Positions 1 to 6,892 are shown, counted from the first letter of the stretch. The stretch: DNA of 20,047 nt from Candidatus Zixiibacteriota bacterium (GCA_003641405.1 QNAF01000008.1:1-20047); one strand, 5' to 3'. Numbers and translations: made by a program. Notes: a model not told the origin generated them from the sequence alone.

Positions 1-1419
1 GATTCCTGGGTGCACCAGCATGATATGGAGAATGCTACCGAAAAGGGGATCCGGCTCGTCCGAGCGGGAGTCGCCAAATGCATCCTGTCGGAACCTCTGC
101 AAACATTGAGAATCAAGACCACGCCAAAAGTCCTCATCATTGGTGCGGGAGTGGCCGGGCTTCGCGCCGCGTTGTCTCTTTCCGATATGGGCTTCGCGGT
201 TTTCGTCATCGAAAAAGAGAAGGAAGTTGGGGGATGGACAGGAAAGTTCGGCAGCATGTTTCCTAACGATCGTAAGGGTGGCAATCTCATTGGGGGTCTT
301 TACGATAGTGCGAAGAAACGGGACAATATCACTGTTTTCACCGGTGCGGAGCTGACTGAAAAAAACGGCAATGTCGGTGATTTCACGGTAGCAGTCCAGG
401 TTGGCGAGCAAGAGACTGTTACGCTTAATGTTGGAACGATCGTTGTTGCGACAGGTTTTGATTCCTACCAACCATCTGAGGGCGAGTTCGGCTATGGACA
501 GACCGGCGTTGTCACACTACCGGAATTCAAGCAGCTACTGGATAACTCGAATGGGTCTCTTACATACCAGGGGCGAGCGGTAAAAGACATAGCCTATATC
601 TACTGTGTTGGCAGTCGGCAATCGAGGGAGATGGAGAAACCAAATCTCTATTGCTCTCGCTACTGCTGCACCGCGGCTGTACACACTTCCCTTGGCGTCC
701 ACGCGAAGGATGCAGTAACTCACCAGTTTCATCTCTATCGTGATATGCGGACGTATGGGAAGTACGAATTGCTGTATCTGGATGCCCTTAACAACGGCTC
801 GGCATTCATTAAATACGCCGATGACGATCCGCCGACCATAGAAAATACGGGCGATAAACTGCGTATTACGGTGCGTGACCAGCTCACTCAGGGAGAGGAA
901 TTCGACATTGATGTTGATCTGCTGGTTTTGGTGACCGGTATGGTGCCTCGAGAAAACAAGAAACTCGTCGATATCCTCAAGCTTCCAATTGGCATGGATG
1001 GCTTCTTCAATGAAATCCATCCCAAGCTCAGGCCGGTCGAAACGGTCATAGACGGCGTATTCATCGCCGGAGCGTCACAGGGTCCCAAGACCCTCGCCGA
1101 AAGTGTGGCGTCATCATTGGCAGCGGTTTCAAAGAGTGCTGCACTCTTGATGAAAGGGTACGTCGATCTTGAACCGCTTATCGCCAAAATCAACAGCGAT
1201 AAGTGCGTCTGGTGCGATGAATGCACGAAAGCATGCCCGTATGATGCCATTGAGAAAGTATCTGTAAATGGCAAAGAAGTTGCGCAGATTATCCCTGCCC
1301 TGTGTAAAGGCGGTGGGGCATGTGTGCCAAGGTGCCCTCAGGACGCAATCGATGTTGAGGGGTACACTGATGTTCAGATAATCGCGACTATCGATTCTCT
1401 AATCAAAGAGGTTGGCTAA
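1..1419 (+). CDS. hdrA: HdrA-like FAD/iron-sulfur subunit of heterodisulfide reductase, 5' partial
   Basis: FAD-binding electron-transfer subunit of a cytoplasmic Hdr-type complex, which passes electrons between flavin and Fe-S clusters toward HdrC/HdrB. The frame is open from base 1 and the first residues (DSWVHQHD, then ATEKGIRLVRAGVAK) match the interior of HdrA, so the N-terminus lies upstream and the GTG at base 10 is not the real start. Numbering from that GTG, the Rossmann motif GAGVAG is at 45-50, followed by EKEKEVGG. The HdrA-typical stretch YCVGSRQ...YCSRYCC comes next. Two C-terminal ferredoxin motifs follow: CVWCDECTKACP from residue 399, and CKGGGACVPRCP from residue 432, where the second Cys position is Gly. 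The stop overlaps the next start (TAATG). Family assignment is firm; the physiological partner is unknown because upstream genes are missing. Confidence 0.9.
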   Translation, partial: DSWVHQHDMENATEKGIRLVRAGVAKCILSEPLQTLRIKTTPKVLIIGAGVAGLRAALSLSDMGFAVFVIEKEKEVGGWTGKFGSMFPNDRKGGNLIGGLYDSAKKRDNITVFTGAELTEKNGNVGDFTVAVQVGEQETVTLNVGTIVVATGFDSYQPSEGEFGYGQTGVVTLPEFKQLLDNSNGSLTYQGRAVKDIAYIYCVGSRQSREMEKPNLYCSRYCCTAAVHTSLGVHAKDAVTHQFHLYRDMRTYGKYELLYLDALNNGSAFIKYADDDPPTIENTGDKLRITVRDQLTQGEEFDIDVDLLVLVTGMVPRENKKLVDILKLPIGMDGFFNEIHPKLRPVETVIDGVFIAGASQGPKTLAESVASSLAAVSKSAALLMKGYVDLEPLIAKINSDKCVWCDECTKACPYDAIEKVSVNGKEVAQIIPALCKGGGACVPRCPQDAIDVEGYTDVQIIATIDSLIKEVG

Positions 1420-1658
1420 TGAAGGATCGAATTGAGCGGGACACCGCCGAGGTGATGAGAGATGAAATGGTGATGAAAGACAAGATTCTCTCACTCCTGG
1501 GTAAGGACGCCAGGACAGTCCCGGAGGTGGCCGCAGCACTTGAGTGTTCAACTGACGATGTCATGCTCTGGATAATGGCGATGTGGAGATATGGATCCCT
1601 TGAAGAAGTTAGTAAACCAAATGACGAGGGATACTACAAGTACCAGCCCGTTGTGTAA
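1419..1658 (+). CDS. Small winged-helix-like protein of the hdr operon
   Basis: A 79-residue protein between hdrA and hdrC, translationally coupled to hdrA through a one-base TAATG overlap. It is charged at the N-terminus. It then reads DKILSLLGKDARTVPEVAAA followed by LECSTDDVMLWIMAMWRYG, which resembles the helix-turn-helix plus wing core of small winged-helix domains. The C-terminal YYKYQPVV could form the wing strand. It has one Cys and no Fe-S motif. Position in the operon suggests an accessory or assembly protein of the Hdr complex rather than a classical regulator. That role is inference; I know no characterised member. Confidence 0.75.
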   Translation: MKDRIERDTAEVMRDEMVMKDKILSLLGKDARTVPEVAAALECSTDDVMLWIMAMWRYGSLEEVSKPNDEGYYKYQPVV

Positions 1659-1667
1659 GGAAAAGCT

Positions 1668-1979
1668 ATGGCCGTTGTAAATACGAAGTTTATCGACGAT
1701 ATAAGCGCTTCAGGATCATTCAATGCTGCCGCCTGTATGAATTGCGGGGTTTGTACGGCCGTCTGTCCCATGGGTCAGGATTTGTTGCCGAGACAGCTAT
1801 TTCGATACGCGGTCATTGGTGTTGAAGAGAAGATTCTGGAACATCAGGAAACCATCTTCTCCTGTCTGATGTGCAGAATGTGTGAGCAAAACTGTCCTGC
1901 TGGTGTCAAGATCACGGAGAATGTGCGAACACTGCGCGGCTACATCAACCGAACCGTATTTGGGTTATCGAGGGTTTAA
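1668..1979 (+). CDS. hdrC: HdrC-like iron-sulfur subunit
   Basis: A 103-residue ferredoxin-like protein that relays electrons between HdrA and HdrB. Two complete [4Fe-4S] motifs are visible: CMNCGVCTAVCP (C23, C26, C29, C33) and CLMCRMCEQNCP (C66, C69, C72, C76). The linker ...LLPRQLFRYAVIG...ILEHQETIFSC is typical of HdrC, and the length fits the short soluble HdrC form without a membrane domain. An AAGGAAA ribosome-binding site lies just upstream. The stop is three bases before the hdrB start, so the subunits are co-translated. Confidence 0.9.
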   Translation: MAVVNTKFIDDISASGSFNAAACMNCGVCTAVCPMGQDLLPRQLFRYAVIGVEEKILEHQETIFSCLMCRMCEQNCPAGVKITENVRTLRGYINRTVFGLSRV

Positions 1980-1982
1980 ACT

Positions 1983-3014
1983 ATGGCATTACCTACCAAA
2001 CACGTCTTAGGAATACTGGTGGACAACCTTTTGAAGCGAGGTAGCGTGCTGAAGCTATCCCCTCGCACCACAGTGAGATGGGCGCAGGGATTGGATATAC
2101 CGAGAGGTGGCAAGACTGTCATCTACACTGGCCACATGTATCAACTAATTCCGGCTATTTCTGCCCTGGCAACCAAGATGGCGTTTTTCGAAAACTCCTG
2201 GATAACGAAGTTCTTCGGTTTAGGGCGGTTTGCCAACAAGTTCATTAACCTGGCATGGTTTATGGCTCAGACTGATCCCCAAGAGACGGAGCACTACAAC
2301 AACATCCTGCGGAACATCACGCAGTTACTTCAAGCAGCCAAAATCGATTTCGGATATCTCTACGAAGAAGAAATGTACTCGGGAGCTCTTGTCCACGACG
2401 AGGGTGTCGATGACGCTTTCGAGCAGCACGCCCAGCGTGTAGTTGAGGTCTTCAGGCGCAACGGAGTCAGGTCCGTTATCACAGTCGATCCTCACACTAC
2501 AAACATGCTTCGAAGTGTTTATCCGAAGTATTGCAAGAACTATGAATTGGAGGTCAAAAGCTACCTCGAGGTGTTGGCTGAGAGCAATGTCGAGGCGTTG
2601 CGACCCTTAAATCTGGATGTGACGATTCATGATTCCTGCGTGTATGCTCGTTACGAAGATGTTGTCATGGAACCACGACAATTGCTCACTAAGGCGGGGG
2701 CAGCGATTATCGAACCGGAAAACGCAGGAAAGCTGACGCATTGCTGCGGCGGACCGATAGAATCATTCTTCCCCGGCAAAGCGCAGGCGATTGCCGCCAA
2801 GAGGATGGAGCAGCTCGCAGCTACCGGAGGTAATATTGTCGCCATGTGCCCGATCTGCCTGGTAAATCTCAAGCATGCGGCAAAGAGTATGAATACTGAT
2901 GTAATGGACATTTCTGATTACCTTGTGGAGGCTTATTGTGGCACTGATTTGCCTGGCTCTCCACATGCTGTACATAACTCGGACCAGTACAATGAGGTTG
3001 TTACCCATGGATGA
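1983..3014 (+). CDS. hdrB: HdrB-like CCG-domain subunit with a single cysteine-rich module
   Basis: The catalytic-type subunit of Hdr complexes. The C-terminal half has a perfect CCG module: C219, then C254-C255 (HCCGGP), then C289xxC292 (MCPIC). Its spacings of 34 and 33 residues match the family signature for a non-cubane [4Fe-4S] cluster. The N-terminal half keeps the fold-like segment TVIYTGHMYQLIPAI, but the first cysteine of the protein is C184, so no cluster can form there; His51 sits where the first CCG Cys is expected. Classical HdrB binds two such clusters, so this variant may not reduce a disulfide by the known mechanism. Length (343 aa) is normal. The stop overlaps the next start by eight bases. 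Confidence 0.88.
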   Translation: MALPTKHVLGILVDNLLKRGSVLKLSPRTTVRWAQGLDIPRGGKTVIYTGHMYQLIPAISALATKMAFFENSWITKFFGLGRFANKFINLAWFMAQTDPQETEHYNNILRNITQLLQAAKIDFGYLYEEEMYSGALVHDEGVDDAFEQHAQRVVEVFRRNGVRSVITVDPHTTNMLRSVYPKYCKNYELEVKSYLEVLAESNVEALRPLNLDVTIHDSCVYARYEDVVMEPRQLLTKAGAAIIEPENAGKLTHCCGGPIESFFPGKAQAIAAKRMEQLAATGGNIVAMCPICLVNLKHAAKSMNTDVMDISDYLVEAYCGTDLPGSPHAVHNSDQYNEVVTHG

Positions 3015-3381
3015 AGTAAAAGTCGAGAAAATAGTCATTATCGCCACTCACGGGGGTGAGGATCCTGAGAGGGCGAGTCTGCCATTCGTTCTGGCTAACG
3101 CGTCGCTCGCCATGGATACTCATGCAGTGGTGATCCTTCAGGGAACCGCTGTAACCCTGGCCAAAAAAGGCTGTTATGAACATGTATTCGCAGCTGGTCT
3201 GCCACCCTTGAAAGACCTGGTTGATTCCTTTATTGAACTGGGAGGAACTCTTCTGATCTGCAGTCCCTGTATTCAGGAACGGCATATTACCCCTGATATG
3301 CTGGTAGAGACAGTGCGACCAATCAAGGCGGCAAGGGTTGTTATGGAGCTTCTTGAGGCAAGTGCCACGCTAAGCTATTAA
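3007..3381 (+). CDS. DsrE/DsrF-family protein
   Basis: A 124-residue cytoplasmic protein of the DsrE-like fold, a family that includes sulfur-carrier proteins. The N-terminus VEKIVIIATHGGEDPERA and the strand-helix pattern through VVILQGTAV are typical. Cysteines are C56 and the pair C85xxC88 (LLICSPCIQERH), where DsrE-type proteins usually carry the reactive Cys. I chose ATG 3007: it follows GAGG at a good distance and begins where family members begin. An in-frame ATG at 2923 would add 28 unrelated residues. Overlap with hdrB supports a joint role, for example presenting a sulfur or thiol substrate to the Hdr complex, which is inference. TusA and lipoate-binding protein genes typical of sHdr loci are not seen here. 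Confidence 0.82.
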   Translation: MDEVKVEKIVIIATHGGEDPERASLPFVLANASLAMDTHAVVILQGTAVTLAKKGCYEHVFAAGLPPLKDLVDSFIELGGTLLICSPCIQERHITPDMLVETVRPIKAARVVMELLEASATLSY

Positions 3382-3399
3382 GAGTAAAGGAGAACAAAT

Positions 3400-4227
3400 A
3401 TGTTCGCTATAGCCATATCACGAGGTTCGCTTAGTGCTGCCTCCAAACTGGCAGAGGGGCTTAAGGAAAAATTGGGGGGCACTATCGTCACCCGTGAGGA
3501 AGTAGTCAGAGCGGCAAGAAGCTATGGGTTGGGAAAAACCGGCCTCCGCGAAGAACACATCCTTAAACAACATGTACCCGGCTTTTGGGAACGGTACTCT
3601 GACGCGAGAAGACACTATCTTGCTTGCTTCAGGGCCGCTTTACTTGATTTTGTGCTCAAGGAACCAATCATCTATCATGGCAATCTAGCCCACATACTCC
3701 TCAATGATGTTCCGTTCGTTCTGCGTGTCAGGGTAAATGCCCCGGTTGAGAATCGGGCGAAGATACTGGTGGATAAACAAGGATTGTCGGAAACAGATGC
3801 TATCGAGACGGTTAAGGAAATGGATCAGCAAAGGATGCGCTGGACGCAGTTTCTCTACGATGTAGATACTAGAGATCCAGTCTTGTTCGACATTGTTCTG
3901 AATCTGCAAAGGATGACCATTGACGATGCCGTTGACCTGACGGTATCCGAGGTGAAGAAAGATCCGTTCCAGCCCACTGAGAAATCCCTGAAGATAGTCC
4001 GCGATTTGCACCTTGCATCGGTAGCAGAGATCGCCCTGATGCACTCTACCGATACTTATGGCCTGGATCTTAAGGTGCGTGCAGATGAACGCACGGGAGA
4101 GGTGGTGATCGTCAGAGGCCCGGTGCTGGAAGAGGGTGCGGTATCGGACGACATAATACGAACCGCCCTGAGGAGTGTGAAGAAGGTAAGAGAGGTCAGG
4201 ATCGAACAGGATCGAAGGATCACCTGA
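3400..4227 (+). CDS. Cytidylate-kinase-like protein with BON-like C-terminal domain
   Basis: 275 residues. Residues 1-185 follow the cytidylate-kinase-like family: an initial MFAIAISRGS strand and loop, FWERYSDARR, the segment IIYHGNLAHILLNDVPFVLR (90-109), then APVENRAKIL and DVDTRDPVLFDIVLNLQRM. The N-terminal loop (SRGSLSAASKLAEG) lacks a clear GxxGxGKS P-loop, so nucleotide kinase activity is doubtful. Residues ~195-270 form a beta-alpha-beta tail resembling a BON domain (VAEIALMHS...GLDLKVRAD...GEVVIVRGPV...VREVRIE). An AAGGAG ribosome-binding site precedes ATG 3400. It is the last gene of the hdr operon, 18 bases after the DsrE gene. A signalling or sensor role is possible; substrate unknown. 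Confidence 0.78.
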   Translation: MFAIAISRGSLSAASKLAEGLKEKLGGTIVTREEVVRAARSYGLGKTGLREEHILKQHVPGFWERYSDARRHYLACFRAALLDFVLKEPIIYHGNLAHILLNDVPFVLRVRVNAPVENRAKILVDKQGLSETDAIETVKEMDQQRMRWTQFLYDVDTRDPVLFDIVLNLQRMTIDDAVDLTVSEVKKDPFQPTEKSLKIVRDLHLASVAEIALMHSTDTYGLDLKVRADERTGEVVIVRGPVLEEGAVSDDIIRTALRSVKKVREVRIEQDRRIT

Positions 4228-4272
4228 CTGGCAACAAAGCAACAACAATCGACCCCACGGGCTGCTCAGAAC

Positions 4273-4301
4273 TTGCCCCAAGTGCTGAATCGTCGTATTG
4301 T
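4273..4301 (+). promoter_or_regulatory. Possible sigma-70-type promoter for the activator gene
   Basis: TTGCCC at 4273-4278 and TATTGT at 4296-4301 are separated by exactly 17 bases. Each hexamer matches four of six consensus positions. It lies in the 118-base gap between the hdr operon and the sigma-54 activator, about 45 bases before ATG 4346, and would give the activator its own basal expression. No activator-type palindrome is seen here. Confidence 0.3.
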
Positions 4302-4345
4302 ATCTTTGCCGACTGAAGCATTGACTGAATACAGGTACTGGCCAA

Positions 4346-5698
4346 ATGGAACACAAGCCGGATGAGTGTCATTGTGACATGCTTACCGCCGTCGTAGACA
4401 GTATATCGGACGGTGTTCTCGCTGTTGATCTGGACAGACGCATAACGTTCATGAATCGGGCAGCCGAACGAATCACAGGTTTCTCCCAGCAGGATGCATT
4501 TGGTAAACATTGCTGGGAGGTCTTTCACACCAACGTTTGCAAAGACAGTTGCCCACTTAAGCGGGCTATGAACGGTACCGCATCGACTGTCAATAGACCA
4601 GTGTGTATCACCAATAGACGGGGAAAGGGTGTCCCAGTAAGCATCTCGGCAACGCTGTTAAGGGATGCTCAGGGTACGGTAATTGGTGGCGTAGAAACTC
4701 TCCGCGATCTCGACTTAATCAGGCAACTGCACAAGGAGCACGAATCACAGTACGTTTTTGAGGATATGATAAGCCGCAGTAAGAAGATGCGCGAACTCTT
4801 CGAAATCCTTCCGGCCATAGCCGAGAGCGAAAGCACGGTTCTCATTGAGGGTGAAAGCGGAACCGGAAAAGAGCTTATCGCCAGAGCGATCCACAGCCTC
4901 AGTCCTCGGAAAGATGGACCTTTTGTCGCACTGAACTGCGGAGCCCTCCCTGACAACCTCCTTGAGTCGGAACTTTTTGGCTACGTAGCGGGCGCCTTTA
5001 CTGATGCGAAGAAGGACAAAAAGGGTCGGTTTGCGATCGCCAAAGGGGGTACCCTGCTTCTGGACGAGATTGGTGATGTGTCTCAAGCTATGCAGGTCAG
5101 ATTACTACGCGTGCTTCAAGAGAAGATCTATGAACCGCTCGGCGGAACTGTATCTGTGCCGGCTGACGTTCGAGTGATTGCGGCAACAAACAAGCGGTTG
5201 GATCAGCTTGTAGAGGCGAACAAGTTCCGTAATGACTTGTACTATCGCATTAACGTCATGCGCGTGCAACTCCCGTCACTCCAAGATAGGAAAGAAGATA
5301 TCCCCCTATTGGTGGATCATTTTATCGATCGGTTCAATCGTCTTCGCCAAAAGAACGTGCCGGGATTTTCACCGCCAGCTTTGAGCCTTCTCCTCAACCA
5401 TAGTTTTCCTGGAAATGTACGCGAGCTCGAGAACATCATTGAACATGCATCGGTGCTATGCGGTGGCGGAATAATACGGCCTGAACATCTACCGGAGTAT
5501 CTGCACGGTGAAAGACCGATCCCCGCGGTTGAGATTGCAGGCACGTTTGCCGAGATGGAAACCCTATTCCTGGTTGGGGCTCTCAAGAGAAACAATTGGT
5601 CCCGCAAAGACACGGCTGCGGAGATCGGTATCAATCCCTCCACATTATTCAGGAAAATCAAAAAGCTTGGTTTGAAGCTCCCCAAAGATCAAGACTAA
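4346..5698 (+). CDS. PAS-domain sigma-54-dependent transcriptional activator
   Basis: A 450-residue enhancer-binding protein. PAS domain at ~10-125 (DSISDGVLAVDLDRRITFMN). It carries an unusual Cys cluster GKHCWEVF...VCKDSCPLK (C56, C65, C69) plus C8, C10 and C87, which suggests a redox- or Fe-S-type signal. AAA+ domain at ~138-370: Walker A GESGTGKE (169-176), sigma-54 contact loop GAFTDA (216-221, Asp in the fifth position of the usual GAFTGA), Walker B LLLDEIGD, and FPGNVREL. C-terminal Fis-type helix-turn-helix at ~417-441 (NWSRKDTAAEIGINPSTLF). No receiver domain, so it senses its signal directly. It sits between the hdr operon and a sigma-54 promoter with paired palindromes (5721-5895), its likely target. 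Confidence 0.93.
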   Translation: MEHKPDECHCDMLTAVVDSISDGVLAVDLDRRITFMNRAAERITGFSQQDAFGKHCWEVFHTNVCKDSCPLKRAMNGTASTVNRPVCITNRRGKGVPVSISATLLRDAQGTVIGGVETLRDLDLIRQLHKEHESQYVFEDMISRSKKMRELFEILPAIAESESTVLIEGESGTGKELIARAIHSLSPRKDGPFVALNCGALPDNLLESELFGYVAGAFTDAKKDKKGRFAIAKGGTLLLDEIGDVSQAMQVRLLRVLQEKIYEPLGGTVSVPADVRVIAATNKRLDQLVEANKFRNDLYYRINVMRVQLPSLQDRKEDIPLLVDHFIDRFNRLRQKNVPGFSPPALSLLLNHSFPGNVRELENIIEHASVLCGGGIIRPEHLPEYLHGERPIPAVEIAGTFAEMETLFLVGALKRNNWSRKDTAAEIGINPSTLFRKIKKLGLKLPKDQD

Positions 5699-5720
5699 GC
5701 AATATACCCTGTAAACCCAG

Positions 5721-5770
5721 TCGTGCGAGTTCGCATGACCGCCCGTTTTCTGTCGTGCGCATATGCACGA
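5721..5770. promoter_or_regulatory. Two tandem palindromic activator-binding sites (candidate UAS)
   Basis: Site 1 (5721-5738) and site 2 (5753-5770) both read TCGTGCG-N5-GCAYGA, each an 18-bp imperfect inverted repeat. Their centres are 32 bp apart, about three helical turns, so two activator dimers would bind the same face of the DNA. They lie ~125-165 bases upstream of the -12 element at 5893, the usual distance for sigma-54 enhancers, and directly after the activator gene. Binding by that activator is inferred from position. Confidence 0.65.
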
Positions 5771-5879
5771 GCACTGTTCGCAGCTTCACCTATCCAACAC
5801 CTGAACATCTTCCTTTCGCACCCCTTATTCTATTGTGGTACAACAGTTTATTCGAACGCAGAGCATTCTTTCGGCGTTT

Positions 5880-5895
5880 TGGCACACGGTATGCA
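5880..5895 (+). promoter_or_regulatory. Sigma-54 (-24/-12) promoter
   Basis: TGGCACACGGTATGCA: the invariant GG (5881-5882) and GC (5893-5894) are separated by exactly 10 bases. The -24 half TGGCAC is perfect and the -12 half ATGCA differs from TTGCA at one base. Transcription would begin near 5906. The DUF2173 ribosome-binding site AAGGAG (5923-5928) and ATG 5935 follow directly. Confidence 0.8.
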
Positions 5896-5934
5896 ATTGA
5901 CGAAAGCAAGAGAGTATTGAAGAAGGAGTCAGAA

Positions 5935-6288
5935 ATGATAGGACTTGATCGATTGATGGAAATCGAGGGAGTTGTTGCTGCAGGACAATTCTCCGAGGAT
6001 GGCAAGGTCATTCGAAAAGTGGGTGAGTTGCCTGAAGACTTGATGGAAAGCGCTGAACTCTGTGTCCACCAGAACCAGGTGTCCAGCGACTTCTTGAACT
6101 CGCTAAATAAACAAATGACGCGAGAGTACGGATCGCTGGTTGGTTGGACGGTTTGGGGAAGCAAGTACTCAGTGGTTGTGGTAGGAAATACGCGCGTCTT
6201 TGTTGAGACCAATCGTGGTGACTATAACCAACTGATGATTGATTTAGCCGGATCAGAAGCGACTGGCCCTCGCCCCAGGAACTATTAG
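5935..6288 (+). CDS. DUF2173 (roadblock/LC7-like) family protein
   Basis: A 117-residue cytoplasmic protein. The opening IGLDRLMEIEGVVAAGQF and the later GWTVWGSKYSVVVVGNTRVF and VETNRGDYNQLM are hallmarks of DUF2173, a small roadblock/longin-like fold with no proven function. The frame stays open back to 5596, but ATG 5935 is the clear start: AAGGAG lies at optimal distance and homology begins there. One Cys (in AELCVHQ). It is the first gene after the sigma-54 promoter. In this setting it could be a regulatory or scaffolding partner of the Hdr module; that role is inference. Confidence 0.85.
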   Translation: MIGLDRLMEIEGVVAAGQFSEDGKVIRKVGELPEDLMESAELCVHQNQVSSDFLNSLNKQMTREYGSLVGWTVWGSKYSVVVVGNTRVFVETNRGDYNQLMIDLAGSEATGPRPRNY

Positions 6289-6348
6289 AGAAACTCGAAA
6301 ATGATTTTGCTCGAACATACAATGAAACCACTAATGGAGGTAAGTATC

Positions 6349-6540
6349 ATGGAAAGCGGAAACAAAGAAGAACTGGAATTGGGTCAAGGTGTGTACCATC
6401 CCAGCGCTCGGCCTATGAAGGTACTCGTTGATGACAAGGGTGTCATGTACCTGTGTGACAAGGACATCGACCCCGACAAGCCACTAAAGGAGCAGGCTTG
6501 CTGGACATGTGACAAGGTGCTCTTCACTCGCGGCGGGTGA
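6349..6540 (+). CDS. Small Cys-containing protein, possible metal or Fe-S binder
   Basis: 63 residues beginning MESGNKEELELGQGVYHP. ATG 6349 is preceded by GGAGG (6336-6340) with an eight-base spacer. In-frame ATGs at 6301, 6322 and 6334 lack such a site and would cover it. Three cysteines are present, C36 (YLCDKDID) and C51xxC54 (ACWTCDK), suggesting a small zinc or iron site or redox-active thiols. The body is strongly acidic. It lies 60 bases after the DUF2173 gene, so it probably belongs to the same sigma-54 transcript. I do not recognise a named family. Confidence 0.72.
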   Translation: MESGNKEELELGQGVYHPSARPMKVLVDDKGVMYLCDKDIDPDKPLKEQACWTCDKVLFTRGG

Positions 6541-6602
6541 GTCACAGAATGTAGCAACTGAAAGTGCATTCCACCTTGCGTTGTGCACACGAATCACTCA
6601 GA

Positions 6603-6638
6603 ACAGCCACCCTATGTACCAATACGTCGGGTGGCTGT
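6603..6638. repeat. Perfect 10-bp inverted repeat between small genes
   Basis: ACAGCCACCC (6603-6612) and GGGTGGCTGT (6629-6638) are exact reverse complements around a 16-base loop. No T-run follows, so it is not a textbook terminator. It ends 14 bases before ATG 6653. It could be an mRNA-stabilising hairpin closing the DUF2173 transcript, or a leader structure for the SEC-C gene. Confidence 0.6.
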
Positions 6639-6652
6639 CGAAAGATTTCATC

Positions 6653-6826
6653 ATGGGTTTTCTTGATAAGCTGTTTAATCGCCCTCCTAAATCTGCCATG
6701 AATCTTGGGCGTAATAGTCTCTGTTGGTGTGGCAGCGGTAAGAAGTATAAGAAATGTCACTATACATCGGATCAGAAATACTTCAATGCCAAGATAATGA
6801 ATGCTGCCTGCAAGACTTCCGGGTGA
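6653..6826 (+). CDS. SEC-C zinc-motif protein
   Basis: 57 residues: MGFLDKLFNR, then the SEC-C zinc motif GRNSLCWCGSGKKYKKCH, with C24, C26, C35 and H36 in the CxC-x8-CH spacing known from the SecA C-terminus. Outside SecA such motifs bind zinc and often mediate contact with SecB or ribosomal partners. No strong ribosome-binding site precedes ATG 6653; an alternative in-frame ATG at 6614 lies inside the loop of the adjacent inverted repeat. Motif identification is secure; start and function are uncertain. Confidence 0.65.
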   Translation: MGFLDKLFNRPPKSAMNLGRNSLCWCGSGKKYKKCHYTSDQKYFNAKIMNAACKTSG

Positions 6827-6892
6827 CGGAAATAGTCGAGGTGAGTTTCACCTCTGGCATGCTGCTCCTTTGCGGGCAGAAGGTTAGTCCCG

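Noticed and set aside
4215..4245. TGGCAACAAAGCA as a second sigma-54 promoter before the activator gene
   Set aside because: The GG-to-GC spacing is 7 bases, not 10, so sigma-54 could not use it.
3685..4356. 223-residue minus-strand open frame
   Set aside because: Complementary shadow of the kinase-like gene, with no ribosome-binding site or recognisable domain.
5596..5934. N-terminal extension of the DUF2173 frame
   Set aside because: It would overlap the activator gene and cross the sigma-54 promoter; homology and the ribosome-binding site start at 5935.
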